DNA from: Thermocrinis sp.
Lineage (GTDB): Bacteria > Aquificota > Aquificia > Aquificales > Aquificaceae
Reading direction: 5' to 3'
Length of the DNA stretch: 64,000 nucleotides
Assembly: GCA_028276475.1 (NCBI GenBank)
Contig: JAPYWH010000001.1
Coordinates: 37,060 to 101,059 of the forward strand
Shown here: one piece after another, positions 38,733-47,094 of the stretch
Layout: every line of letters begins with the position of its first letter
Numbering within the stretch: the first letter of the stretch is position 1
Notes under the pieces: generated by a model
Databases searched by the model: none
What the model saw: only the letters and a program-made list of their open reading frames with translations
What the model was told of the DNA's origin: nothing
Position numbers and translations under genes: made by a program

Positions 38733-40683
38733 TGTATATGCTCTTTTGGGTTCCGCCAAAATTCACAACCGCCTTAGCCCCATCCACCCTCACCACCACA
38801 CCCTCTCCAAAAACTCTGTGTCTTACCTTCTCCCCAGCCCTCAGCTCTACCTTTGGAGTAAGTTCTGGCAGAGTGGCGGCTTTTTTGAAGGCAGACAGAT
38901 CCAAAAATCTCTTGTCTATGTCTGAGAGAAACCGGCTTGGAGCACTCTCTTTATCCTTTACATAGCTCATGTACAGCAAATCCTTTGCCCTTGTAATAGC
39001 CACATAAAAGAGCCTTCTTTCTTCCTCTAACTCTCTCTGGTCCTCTAAACTTCTCTCATGGGGCAGGATGCCCTCCTCAAGCCTTGGGACGAAGACCACC
39101 GAAAACTCCAAGCCCTTGCTGGCGTGAATGGTCATTAGCCTTACCCCCTGCCCCTTTTCCTCATCCTCTTGCAGTAGGCTAACCTCCTGCAGAACTTCCT
39201 CTAAGTTGTATCCTTCCATCGCCTTTTCTCTTAGGTATCTCAGAAGTTCCTTTACGTTTTCTTCCCTCTCCATCCAGTCCTTTGGGTATCTATCTTTCAA
39301 TCCCTCAAAGAAATCTATCTGCTGTAAAAATTCCTCAAAAGCCTGTGCGTAGTTTTCCAAAGAGTGGGCAAGATTGGAAAGCTTAGAGAGAAGGTTATAA
39401 AGGACCTTTGCCCTTACGGGGGGCAGTTCCTTGAGGGCTAAGGTGGTAGCCTTCAGCCAGTCTCCCGAGTAAAACCTCTCTATGAAGTTTATGGTTCCCT
39501 TTCCTACTCCTTCCGCAGAGGCCTCCAAAGCCCTAACAAAGCTCGCCCTGTCTGACCTATTAACCAGTAGCCTTAAAAAGCTCAGTGCATCCTTGACCTC
39601 TGCCCTCTCAAAGAACCTAACAGCACCAACCACCTTGTAGGGAATGCCCGCACTAAAGAGCGCCCTTTCGTAGCTATCCATCAGGTGGCTAACCCTAAAG
39701 AGTAACGCTATCTGGGAAAGCGGATAATGACTGCTTAAGCGCTTTATCTCCTCCGCCACCCACCTTGCCTCTTCTTCTGGCTTTGAAAATCTTCTAACCA
39801 CGGGCTTTTCTTCCCCATCCCGCACCGCTATCAAACGGGGGATGAGTTCCTTCCACTCTGCCAAGGAAGCAGAGAGTACACAGTTGGCAACCTCTATTAT
39901 GAACTTTTTAGAACGGTAGTTGTATTCAAGCTTGACCACCTCGGGATTAAAGTCCTCCTTGAACCTTAGCATGTTGTCTGGCCTTGCATAACGCCACTCA
40001 TAGATGCACTGGTTTGGGTCTCCCACCACGCATATGTTTTCTCTGCTCAACCTTTTAACGATCTCATACTGGATGGTGTTGGTATCCTGAAATTCATCCA
40101 CCAAGATGTAATCAAAGCAGTCCCTTAGGTCTTTTACCTTGCAGAGCCTAAAAAGTTCCCACATAAGGTCCGAAAAGTCAAGCAGGGCATTTTCTCTCAA
40201 AAGGTATATATACTCCTCAAAGAGCCCTTCCAAGAGGGGGTCAGAGGGGGGCTTTAGGTCCTCTCTCCTTTTGGATATGTATGCCTTAAAATCTTCAATC
40301 CTCTTGGCGTCTATTCCCTTTTTTCTGAAAAGTTCTTTTATAAATTTGTTTTTCTCTTCCTCATCCAAAATAGAAAAATTTTTTGGAAGGTCTATAAAGC
40401 TGGCGTATTCTCGGAGAAGGTTCAAAGCTACCGAATGGAAGGTGCCCACCCATTTTAGCCTCATACCAGTTACCTTCTCTATCCTCTCTGCGATCTCCTT
40501 TGCCGCTTTGTTAGTAAAGGTAAGGGCAAGAATACGGTCTGGGCTAAGGGAAAGCTCTTTCAGAAGATACTCCACCTTGTGGGCAAGGGTTTTTGTTTTT
40601 CCTGACCCTGCACCCGCAATAACCATGATGGGATAACCAAAGTGCCTTACCACTCTCTCTTGGGATGGATTGAGCTCGCCCAT
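38710..40683 (-). CDS. UvrD/PcrA/Rep-type DNA helicase
   Basis: The 657-residue superfamily 1 helicase has the motifs in order: Q motif and Walker A in NPSQERVVRHFG and VIAGAGSGKTKTLAHK, Ia LALTFTNKAAKEI, II ILVDEFQDTN, III VVGDPNQCIYEWR, IV NYRSKKFI, V LMTIHASKGLEFSVVFV, VI RRLFYVAITRA. It would translocate 3' to 5' on single-stranded DNA in repair or replication restart. The C-terminal Tudor-like segment (HRVFGEGVVVRVDGAKAVVNF) is present, as in PcrA/UvrD. Confidence 0.95.
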   Translation of the reverse strand: MGELNPSQERVVRHFGYPIMVIAGAGSGKTKTLAHKVEYLLKELSLSPDRILALTFTNKAAKEIAERIEKVTGMRLKWVGTFHSVALNLLREYASFIDLPKNFSILDEEEKNKFIKELFRKKGIDAKRIEDFKAYISKRREDLKPPSDPLLEGLFEEYIYLLRENALLDFSDLMWELFRLCKVKDLRDCFDYILVDEFQDTNTIQYEIVKRLSRENICVVGDPNQCIYEWRYARPDNMLRFKEDFNPEVVKLEYNYRSKKFIIEVANCVLSASLAEWKELIPRLIAVRDGEEKPVVRRFSKPEEEARWVAEEIKRLSSHYPLSQIALLFRVSHLMDSYERALFSAGIPYKVVGAVRFFERAEVKDALSFLRLLVNRSDRASFVRALEASAEGVGKGTINFIERFYSGDWLKATTLALKELPPVRAKVLYNLLSKLSNLAHSLENYAQAFEEFLQQIDFFEGLKDRYPKDWMEREENVKELLRYLREKAMEGYNLEEVLQEVSLLQEDEEKGQGVRLMTIHASKGLEFSVVFVPRLEEGILPHERSLEDQRELEEERRLFYVAITRAKDLLYMSYVKDKESAPSRFLSDIDKRFLDLSAFKKAATLPELTPKVELRAGEKVRHRVFGEGVVVRVDGAKAVVNFGGTQKSIYITFLEKV

Positions 40684-40764
40684 TGAAACTATTATTTTAA
40701 CAGTTTGAAAAAATGTGAAAAAATTTAAAAATTTAAGAAAAATTTAACATCTAGAGGTTTTTTG

Positions 40765-40776
40765 TGATATAAATCA
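40765..40776 (+). promoter_or_regulatory. CRP/FNR-family operator-like site upstream of the cox operon
   Basis: TGAT-ATAA-ATCA is a perfect match to the symmetrical TGAT-N4-ATCA core of FNR-type sites, and shifted by one it also gives TGTGA-N6-TCATA, close to the CRP consensus. It lies about 70 nt before coxC. Whether a CRP/FNR regulator binds is inference. Confidence 0.5.
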
Positions 40777-40777
40777 T

Positions 40778-40811
40778 ATTTGAGAAAAGACTTTTCAAAT
40801 ATACTTATAAT
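40778..40811 (+). promoter_or_regulatory. Interrupted inverted repeat and -10 box of the cox promoter
   Basis: Arms ATTTGA(g)AAAAG and CTTTTCAAAT, 10 bp each with one bulged G and a single-A spacer, end 5 nt before a perfect TATAAT (40806-40811). The best -35 candidate, TTGAGA at 40780-40785, is 20 nt from it, too far for a strong promoter, which suggests activation by a bound regulator. Confidence 0.45.
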
Positions 40812-40835
40812 ACTACACCGCAAAGGAGGACTAAA

Positions 40836-41618
40836 ATGGCACAGCATGAGGTGCACCATCACCTTGGAGAGCACGAATACAGCTTTTGGCCCCTACCGTT
40901 AGGCATAGCAACCCTTCTACTGCCAGTAACCTTTATATCCTACTTCGTTTGGCAAAAGCCATTGCTTGCACTGGTCTTAGGTGGTGTATCAGTAGCCCTC
41001 TTTATTCTCTCCTTGGCGGGTTGGGCTTACGAGTTCTTTAAGAAGGGTCACGAAGAAGGTTTAGGATTTCCCGCAATGGTCTTCTTCATAGTCTCTGAGG
41101 TGGTGATCTTTGGCACCATGTTCGCAGCCTTTTACATGGCAAGGGTTGCCCATGCAGACCAGTGGCCAAACTGGGTGCCAAAGGAAATGAACTTAACAAT
41201 GCCCGTCATCCTAACGCTCATCCTTTGGACTTCAAGTGCAACCGCTATAGTTGCTGAAAAAGCTACCCACAGTGGAAAAAAAGCCCTTGCAGTCCTCTTT
41301 TTCCTGATAACCATAGCCTTAGGTTTGCTCTTTGCAGTTTTGCACATTCTTGAATGGAGCCACCTTTGGCATGGTGGTTTTACCATAAGCTCTAACATGT
41401 ATGGCACGGGCTTTTATGCCCTAACTGGCATTCACACCTCCCACATATTTATGGGTATCTTGATGCAAATAGTTGCAATATTGATACTTTTGACCAACCA
41501 AATATCCCATCACAAAGGACAAACCTACATAAGGGCGACAGTCCTTTACTGGCACTTTGTGGATTTGATGTGGCTCTTGGTGGCAAGCAGTGCATACCTT
41601 GTGGGTAGCTTGGTATGA
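40836..41618 (+). CDS. coxC: Cytochrome c oxidase subunit III
   Basis: The 260-residue protein has about seven hydrophobic helices, a His/Glu-rich N-terminus (HEVHHHLGEHEYSFWPL), and subunit III hallmarks FFIVSEVVIFGTMFAAFY, the helix with EWSHLWHGGFTI and TGIHTSHIFMGIL, plus WHFVDLMWLLV at the end. It is the first gene of coxC-sco-coxB-coxA, with an AAGGAGG ribosome site. Subunit III stabilises proton uptake in the core of A-type oxidases. The sco start overlaps its stop by 4 nt. Confidence 0.95.
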   Translation: MAQHEVHHHLGEHEYSFWPLPLGIATLLLPVTFISYFVWQKPLLALVLGGVSVALFILSLAGWAYEFFKKGHEEGLGFPAMVFFIVSEVVIFGTMFAAFYMARVAHADQWPNWVPKEMNLTMPVILTLILWTSSATAIVAEKATHSGKKALAVLFFLITIALGLLFAVLHILEWSHLWHGGFTISSNMYGTGFYALTGIHTSHIFMGILMQIVAILILLTNQISHHKGQTYIRATVLYWHFVDLMWLLVASSAYLVGSLV

Positions 41619-42382
41619 GGTTGTTGCTTTTGCTCTTGCTACCTATCTTTGTTATGGCTTATAGGCTCTCCGACTATGGAGAACAGGATGTCTCTGTGGT
41701 TAAAATTCAAGAGGAGCTCTTTTTAGGGAAGGATATTCCCGATGCAGAAGTGCTAACCCTCAACGGCACCAAAAGACTTAAGGAATTCATGGACGGAAAA
41801 CCCACCGCCCTTATATTTGCCTATTACACCTGTGAAACCGCCTGTCCTCTGACAGTTAGCAATGTGCAAAGGGCTTCAAAGTCTGGCTTTGCGGACTACA
41901 GGTTTGTGGTGCTTTCCTTTGATGAAAAGGATAACTTGGAAACCCTAAAGGCTTTTATAGACAAAAACTTTGGAGGAAGGGTTCCAGAAAACTGGCTGGT
42001 GGGACTTTTGTCCAAGGAGGACATAAAGAGGCTCACAGAGGCAACTGGCTACAAGTTCTACTATGTGCCAAGAGACAAAATTTTTATTCACACCTCTGCG
42101 GTAATCTTCCTATCTCCCTCTGGCAAGATCACCAGATACTTATACGGAGCCTTTCCCACAGAAAGGGACCTTAGGCTCGCCTTTGCGGACGCCCAAAAGG
42201 AAAAACCCACCTTAAGCAACATAATAGACCTTGCCTTGCTTGCCTGCTACAGATACGACCACGCAAGGAGCAAGTATGTAATAGACCCAATGGTAATTTT
42301 TGCCCTTTTAGGCGTGTCCTTGGTTGTGCTCACCTTTGCTTTGGGTATATATTATAAAACCAGAAAGGAGGTATTAAGATGA
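41615..42382 (+). CDS. SCO1/SenC-type copper chaperone
   Basis: The 255-residue protein has a signal/anchor at the N-terminus (MRLLLLLLLPIFVMAY), a thioredoxin-like domain with the copper-binding CETAC motif and the His in FIHTSAVIFLSP, and a C-terminal membrane helix (FALLGVSLVVLTFALGIYY). SCO proteins load the CuA centre of subunit II, which is encoded directly downstream with a 4-nt overlap. Gene placement within the operon supports the role. Confidence 0.93.
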   Translation: MRLLLLLLLPIFVMAYRLSDYGEQDVSVVKIQEELFLGKDIPDAEVLTLNGTKRLKEFMDGKPTALIFAYYTCETACPLTVSNVQRASKSGFADYRFVVLSFDEKDNLETLKAFIDKNFGGRVPENWLVGLLSKEDIKRLTEATGYKFYYVPRDKIFIHTSAVIFLSPSGKITRYLYGAFPTERDLRLAFADAQKEKPTLSNIIDLALLACYRYDHARSKYVIDPMVIFALLGVSLVVLTFALGIYYKTRKEVLR

Positions 42383-43143
42383 GGCGCACCGGTTTGTTAG
42401 CCCTACTGATGGCTGGCTTTTCCTTTGCACAGCCTGTGGCAGAACCAGCCCATTTGTGGGACTACATGTATTACATATGGCTGTTCATATCTGTGGTGAT
42501 CTACCTTGTTGTGTTCATTCCTGGTGCCTACTTTTTGATCAAGTATCGCTACAAAAAGGGCTTCAATGAAGAGGCACAGCATGTTAAAGAAAGCCCGGCT
42601 TTAGAGGTCCTATGGACCATAATTCCTGTAATAATAGTTATCTACCTTGCCACCCAGAGCTTTGCCTTTTACAAAACCCAAAGGACTGCACCCGCAAACT
42701 CCTTTGAGATAAAGGTTACCGCCTTTATGTGGGGCTGGCAGTTCCAATATCCAAACGGAAAGCAGGTTATTGCCTTCTTTAACATGTTTGAGGACCCAGA
42801 AACAAAATCTTACCTTCCCTTGGATAAAATCCCGGATACCGCAAAGGCATACATTCCTGCAGGCGTTCCCATAAAGGTCCTTCTCACTTCTCAAGATGTT
42901 ATACATTCCTTTTATGTGCAACCTGCAAAAGCCACTGAGGATGCGGTGCCCGGAAGGATAAACCACATGTGGTTTAAAATTAACCAGCCCGGAGAGTACT
43001 GGGTCTTCTGCAGGGAATATTGTGGAACTAAGCACTCTAAAATGGCGGCTGTGCTAAAGGTGGTTCCCAAAGAAGAGTTTGAAAAGTGGTATGGTCAGCC
43101 AATGGATTCCGCTAACAAGGTATCTTTGAATAAAAGCTTTTAA
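42379..43143 (+). CDS. coxB: Cytochrome c oxidase subunit II (CuA)
   Basis: The 254-residue protein has a signal peptide, two membrane helices (about 25-50 and 75-98) and a periplasmic cupredoxin domain. CuA ligands are present: His in DVIHSFYV, then CREYCGTKHSKM with both Cys, the His and the Met. No cytochrome c domain is fused. The conserved aromatic patch FMWGWQFQYPNGK lies before. It receives electrons from cytochrome c. coxA follows 12 nt later. Confidence 0.95.
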   Translation: MRRTGLLALLMAGFSFAQPVAEPAHLWDYMYYIWLFISVVIYLVVFIPGAYFLIKYRYKKGFNEEAQHVKESPALEVLWTIIPVIIVIYLATQSFAFYKTQRTAPANSFEIKVTAFMWGWQFQYPNGKQVIAFFNMFEDPETKSYLPLDKIPDTAKAYIPAGVPIKVLLTSQDVIHSFYVQPAKATEDAVPGRINHMWFKINQPGEYWVFCREYCGTKHSKMAAVLKVVPKEEFEKWYGQPMDSANKVSLNKSF

Positions 43144-43155
43144 GGAGGTGTGGCC

Positions 43156-44781
43156 ATGGCAGTAGCAGGCGTCCCTAAGCCGTGGTTTGGAGCCACTCTA
43201 AAGGAGTGGGTTTTTACCACAGACCACAAGAAGATCGGCGTAATGTACGGTATGACCAGCATAATATTCTTCCTTATTGCTGGTCTTTCTGCCCTCGGTA
43301 TAAGGTTGGAACTATTCCAGCCTGGTCTTCAGTATGTGGATGAAGACCATTACAATCAGCTTCTTACCCTCCACGGAGTTATCATGCAGTTCTGGTGGGC
43401 GGTAGGAGTATGGGGTTCCTTCGGAAACTTCCTTCTTCCTCTGATGATAGGTGCAAGGGATGTTGCCTTTCCAAGGCTCAACGCCCTTAGCTATTGGCTT
43501 TTCTTTGCAGCCAGTGTGTTGGCACTCCTTACCCTTTTGCCCGGAAGCCACATAAGGATGATGTGGACGGGTTATCCTCCCTTCTCCCTAAACGATAACG
43601 CAGGACCTGTAGCTTTCTATGCCCTTGTTATACACCTCCTGGGCGCAGCATCCTTAGCCTCCGCTATAAACCTTGTGGTTACAAACCTCAGCATGAGGGC
43701 TCCCGGAATAACCTTTAAGAAAATGAACCTTTTCTTGCACTCCTTTTTGGCAATGAACGTTATCCAGATCCTTGGTGTTCCAGCCCTCGCGGGTGCAGTG
43801 ACCATGCTCCTTTTGGACAAATACTTCAATACCGCCTTCTTTGATCCTACAAGGGGAGGCGATCCTGTCCTCTATCAGAACATCTTCTGGTTCTACTCCC
43901 ACCCAGTTGTGTATGTTATGATCCTTCCCGCCTTTGGTCTGATCTCCGAGATGATCGCCACCTTTTCCAGAAGGGAGATCTTCGGCAGAACCTCCATGAT
44001 CTTTGCTATATGGGGTATAGCCATCCTTGGCTTTATGGTTTGGATCCACCACATGTTCACCAGTGGTGTGCCAGATTGGATAAGGATCCTATTCTCCTAC
44101 ACCACGGTCCTGATAGGTGTTCCCACAGGTATTAAGATCTTTAACTGGATTGGCACTCTATACAAGGGTTCTATTCGTCTTACCACACCCATGCTCTACA
44201 CCCTGTCTGCCATATTTATGTTCTTGATCGGTGGTCTGACTGGAATACCACTGGGGCTTCCAGCCTTTGACATAGGTGTGCACGATTCTCACTTTGTGGT
44301 GGCACACTTCCACTATGTGCTGGGAATGGCATTAACCCTCGCAGTCCTTGGTGGGTTCCACTATTGGTTCCCCAAACTTACGGGCAAAATGTACAGTGAG
44401 TTCTGGGGCAAGGTTGGTCTCGTGCTGATCATGATAGGTTCTAACCTCTTTTACTTCCTGCAGTTCATCGTTGGTCTTGAGGGCATGCCCAGAAGGTATG
44501 CAGACTATCCTGCCATAGAGAGCTGGGTTGTCCTTCACCACTGGCAAACCATAGGTGCTTTCATCCTTGCCATCGGAATAGGCATCGTCTTTCTGAACCT
44601 CTTCCTATCCGCAAAATTTGGCAAAAAGACCTCCGACAATCCTTGGGAGTCCCCCTCTTTGGAATGGCTTATTCCTTCTCCACCACCCCCTCACAACTTT
44701 GACAAGATTCCTCACATGCCCGAAGATTGGGACCCATATAACTATGAGTGGCTCAAAAAGCACAAACAACTTACGCATTAA
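43156..44781 (+). CDS. coxA: Cytochrome c oxidase subunit I, A2-type
   Basis: The 541-residue protein has 12 or more helices. Low-spin heme and CuB ligands are visible: His in LLTLHGVIMQFW, SHPVVY with CuB His and cross-linked Tyr, the His pair in VWIHHMFTSG, and the haem ligands in HDSHFVVAHFHYVLG. The usual Glu of HPEVY is Val, preceded by Tyr-Ser (YSHPVVY), the signature of A2-type oxidases. The K-channel Lys lies in GVPTGIKIFNW. Start ATG 43156 is placed by AAGGAGG at 43142-43148; GTG 43150 is too close. Confidence 0.97.
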   Translation: MAVAGVPKPWFGATLKEWVFTTDHKKIGVMYGMTSIIFFLIAGLSALGIRLELFQPGLQYVDEDHYNQLLTLHGVIMQFWWAVGVWGSFGNFLLPLMIGARDVAFPRLNALSYWLFFAASVLALLTLLPGSHIRMMWTGYPPFSLNDNAGPVAFYALVIHLLGAASLASAINLVVTNLSMRAPGITFKKMNLFLHSFLAMNVIQILGVPALAGAVTMLLLDKYFNTAFFDPTRGGDPVLYQNIFWFYSHPVVYVMILPAFGLISEMIATFSRREIFGRTSMIFAIWGIAILGFMVWIHHMFTSGVPDWIRILFSYTTVLIGVPTGIKIFNWIGTLYKGSIRLTTPMLYTLSAIFMFLIGGLTGIPLGLPAFDIGVHDSHFVVAHFHYVLGMALTLAVLGGFHYWFPKLTGKMYSEFWGKVGLVLIMIGSNLFYFLQFIVGLEGMPRRYADYPAIESWVVLHHWQTIGAFILAIGIGIVFLNLFLSAKFGKKTSDNPWESPSLEWLIPSPPPPHNFDKIPHMPEDWDPYNYEWLKKHKQLTH

Positions 44782-44788
44782 CCCTACT

Positions 44789-44806
44789 GGGGGCTTTGCC
44801 CCCTTT
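44789..44806 (+). terminator. Weak terminator or attenuator after coxA
   Basis: GGGGGC (44789-44794) and GCCCCC (44798-44803) form a 6-bp GC hairpin with a TTT loop followed by only three Ts. Partial read-through into the small gene at 44814 is likely. Confidence 0.5.
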
Positions 44807-44813
44807 AAAAACA

Positions 44814-44996
44814 ATGAGTAGGATGGGAAATGTGAAGTTTTTTATAGCCTTTGCCCTCTTGGGGATTGTTTTCCTTTCCTTTTTGTTTGGTCTCTGGTTT
44901 TACAGCAACCCTCAAGTAAGAAGGGCAAAAATAGATGAGTACAAGGAAAAGATCCTCAAAAAGGAGAGGCGTTTTTGGTATAATAATAAAGATTAA
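44814..44996 (+). CDS. Tiny single-span membrane protein following coxA
   Basis: The 60-residue protein starts [10 protein letters not shown] with one membrane helix (about 9-32) and a basic, Lys-rich C-terminal tail ([16 protein letters not shown]), presumably cytoplasmic. It lies 32 nt after coxA, behind a weak hairpin. Size, topology and position suggest an accessory (subunit IV-like) oxidase subunit, but no family was recognised. A start at 44823 (MGNVK) is an alternative. Confidence 0.55.
   Translation: MSRMGNVKFFIAFALLGIVFLSFLFGLWFYSNPQVRRAKIDEYKEKILKKERRFWYNNKD
44979..44984 (+). promoter_or_regulatory. -10 box of the rpsB promoter
   Basis: A perfect TATAAT lies within the last codons of the preceding small gene and would start an RNA near 44991, with a leader of about 77 nt before rpsB. 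No good -35 was found. Confidence 0.45.
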
Positions 44997-45002
44997 ACCG
45001 CA

Positions 45003-45056
45003 CCTTTTCCGGTTGGGTTGCCCGTAAGGGTGATGGAAAAGGGTGGCAAAACCCAA
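45003..45056 (+). promoter_or_regulatory. Potential pseudoknot leader of rpsB mRNA
   Basis: Two interleaved pairings are possible: CCTTTTCC (45003-45010) with GGAAAAGG (45035-45042), and TTGGGTTGCC (45013-45022) with GGCaaAACCCAA (45045-45056, two bulged As). The order a-b-a'-b' makes an H-type pseudoknot, and the second helix ends on the AAGGAGG ribosome site (45055-45061). A small hairpin CCC-GTAA-GGG (45021-45030) is an alternative. This is the arrangement expected for autoregulation by a ribosomal protein such as S2, but that is inference. Confidence 0.5.
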
Positions 45057-45067
45057 GGAGGTATGGT

Positions 45068-45895
45068 ATGAGCGTAGCAACTATGAACGAGCTTTTGGAA
45101 TCGGGCGTACATTTTGGACACAGCAGGGGTAGATGGAACCCCAAGATGGCTCCCTTTTTGTATGGAGTAAGGCAAGGGATCCACATAATAGACCTAAACA
45201 AGACCCTTGTCTATCTTAGACAAGCCTATCACTTTGTGGCAGACAGCGTAGCCCAGGGGGCGGAGGTGCTCTTTGTGGGCACCAAAAAGCAGGCAAAGGA
45301 CATAATAAAGGAAGAAGCAGAAAGATGCGGAGCCCACTATATAAACGAAAGGTGGGTGGGTGGTCTGCTTACCAATTTTGGAACTGTCCGCAAGAGCATT
45401 CTTAAGTTGCAAACCCTCGAGAGGATGGAGGCGGAGGGTGTCTTTGATGTCCTGCCCAAGAAGGAAGTTAGAGCCCTGCGGAGGAAGATGGAAAGGCTAC
45501 GCAAACTATACGGTGGAATAATTAACATGCAAAGGCTCCCGGACATCATTTGGGTGGTAGATACGGTAAGGGAGGACATAGCGGTCCAAGAGGCAAAAAA
45601 GTTGGGTATAACCGTGGTTGCCATAGCGGACTCTAACTGCGACCCTGATGTTATAGATTACCCAATTCCCGGCAACGATGACGCCATAAAGTCTATAAAA
45701 CTTCTAACCTCAAAGATAGCGGACGCAGTCCTTGAAGGAAAGACAAGAAGGGAATCCTTGGGTGGAGAGGCAGTAGAAGTTGCCAAGAAGAGGATAATCA
45801 CCATAGCGGAGGAAGAAAAAGCCCTCTTTGAAAAGGCTATGGAAATGTCTGAGAAGTATGAATACATAGACAAGGGTGCTGAGGAGCTGGAGTGA
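45068..45895 (+). CDS. rpsB: 30S ribosomal protein S2
   Basis: The 275-residue protein has the S2 signature: [57 protein letters not shown], and the C-terminal region [20 protein letters not shown] and [19 protein letters not shown]. It starts at the AAGGAGG-preceded ATG at 45068. The usual downstream partner tsf is absent; grpE follows with a 4-nt overlap instead. The C-terminal tail is acidic and slightly longer than in E. coli. Confidence 0.98.
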   Translation: MSVATMNELLESGVHFGHSRGRWNPKMAPFLYGVRQGIHIIDLNKTLVYLRQAYHFVADSVAQGAEVLFVGTKKQAKDIIKEEAERCGAHYINERWVGGLLTNFGTVRKSILKLQTLERMEAEGVFDVLPKKEVRALRRKMERLRKLYGGIINMQRLPDIIWVVDTVREDIAVQEAKKLGITVVAIADSNCDPDVIDYPIPGNDDAIKSIKLLTSKIADAVLEGKTRRESLGGEAVEVAKKRIITIAEEEKALFEKAMEMSEKYEYIDKGAEELE

Positions 45896-46461
45896 TGCAG
45901 GAGGAAGAAAAGCGTCCCGAGGAAACATCGGGCGATAAGTTTACCGAAGAGAAGGTTTTAGGGCAGTTGGAGGAAGAGGAGAAAAGGCTCAAGGAGTTAG
46001 AGGAGAGACTAACCAAGCTTGAAAACATAGCCAGGGTTGCTAATCAAAGGCTTGTGGAGCTTCAGAGGGAGTATGAGCTCCTCAAGGAGAGATACAGAAG
46101 GGATATAGAGGAATTTAGAAAATACGGGCATGACCGGTTAGCTTTGGATGTTTTGGAGGTCTTGGACAATCTGGAGAGGGCTCTTGAGAGCAAAGCGGAA
46201 AGCGTCCAGGCGTTAAGAAGTGGCATTGAGCTGATATATAGACAATTTTTAAGCGTGTTAGAAAAGCACGGCATAAGGGCTATAGAGTTAGAGGGTAAGG
46301 AATTTGACCCAAACTTGGCGGAGGCAGTGGATAGAGAGTTCTCCCTTGACTATCCCACCAACACCGTTCTGAGGACATTAAGGAAGGGCTATTACCTTCA
46401 CGATAGGGTTCTGAGACCTGCGAGGGTGGTAGTTTCTTACTCGGAGGAAGAAATAACTTAA
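45892..46461 (+). CDS. grpE: GrpE nucleotide exchange factor
   Basis: The 189-residue protein has a long acidic N-terminal coiled coil ([20 protein letters not shown]) and the C-terminal beta domain with [16 protein letters not shown] and [17 protein letters not shown]. GrpE releases ADP from DnaK. It overlaps rpsB by 4 nt, an unusual coupling of ribosome and chaperone genes; dnaK is not in the window. The length is normal. Confidence 0.95.
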   Translation: MMQEEEKRPEETSGDKFTEEKVLGQLEEEEKRLKELEERLTKLENIARVANQRLVELQREYELLKERYRRDIEEFRKYGHDRLALDVLEVLDNLERALESKAESVQALRSGIELIYRQFLSVLEKHGIRAIELEGKEFDPNLAEAVDREFSLDYPTNTVLRTLRKGYYLHDRVLRPARVVVSYSEEEIT

Positions 46462-46482
46462 AATAAATTCGGAGGTGTTATC

Positions 46483-46881
46483 ATGGTTCTACATCCGCTC
46501 TTTTCCTATCCTGCCATCCTGTTAGCTATTGCGGTGTTTTCTATGTACATTTTGGGCTTTCTCTTCGGAAGAGACGACCTTCGTAGGTATGCCTTATATG
46601 GACACGCCCTTCTTTCTGTCCTTTTGGTTTTTACAGTGATCTTTGGTTTTAAAGCGGCAAGCAATCCGTTGGTGGTTTCAAAAATGCCCTTTCTGTGGGG
46701 CTTCCCTCACAAATGGAACGGTATATTTCTGACTGTGTTTTCCTTCCTGAGCTTTATATACTTCTGGCTTAAAACTGAAAGTTCCAGAAAGTTGGGCATA
46801 CTCTTAGCCCTCTTTGGACTGCTTATTGTTCTCTTTCAGTTTATAACAGGTTGGATGCTAAGGTTGGTTTTCTTCTCCTAA
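46483..46881 (+). CDS. Four-helix membrane protein, possibly DUF2231-like
   Basis: The 132-residue protein has four membrane helices. The N-terminus VLHPLFSYPAILLAIAVFS resembles the HP-type first helix of DUF2231 membrane proteins, and a His lies in each of the first helices (HPLFSYP, GHALLSV) as well as PHKWNG, so a b-heme is conceivable. It follows grpE by 21 nt with a GGAGGTG ribosome site. The function is not known. Confidence 0.5.
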   Translation: MVLHPLFSYPAILLAIAVFSMYILGFLFGRDDLRRYALYGHALLSVLLVFTVIFGFKAASNPLVVSKMPFLWGFPHKWNGIFLTVFSFLSFIYFWLKTESSRKLGILLALFGLLIVLFQFITGWMLRLVFFS

Positions 46882-47094
46882 TATTTGGAATAGTTTTGAT
46901 TTTGACGTCTCGCCCACTACAAGTTTTATTCTGTCCTTCTTAACTCCAAAATACTTTGAGAGTAGCTCTACTATTCTTGCGTTTGCCCTACCCTTTTCTG
47001 GCACCTCTTTTACAGCCACTTCATAAAAGTCCTCTCCGAGCCTTTTTACATACTCTTCCTTTGCCCTTGGCTTGGCTTTAACCTTTATTAACAT
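46858..47094 (-). CDS. DUF167/YggU-family protein
   Basis: The 78-residue protein has the DUF167 pattern: [14 protein letters not shown], then KEVPEKGRANARIVELLSKY and IKLVVGETSKSKLFQI. The family is small and cytosolic, of unknown function. It is convergent with the preceding membrane gene (24-nt overlap) and overlaps folD by 17 nt, being the last gene of the folD-cysS run. Confidence 0.85.
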   Translation of the reverse strand: MLIKVKAKPRAKEEYVKRLGEDFYEVAVKEVPEKGRANARIVELLSKYFGVKKDRIKLVVGETSKSKLFQILGEENQP

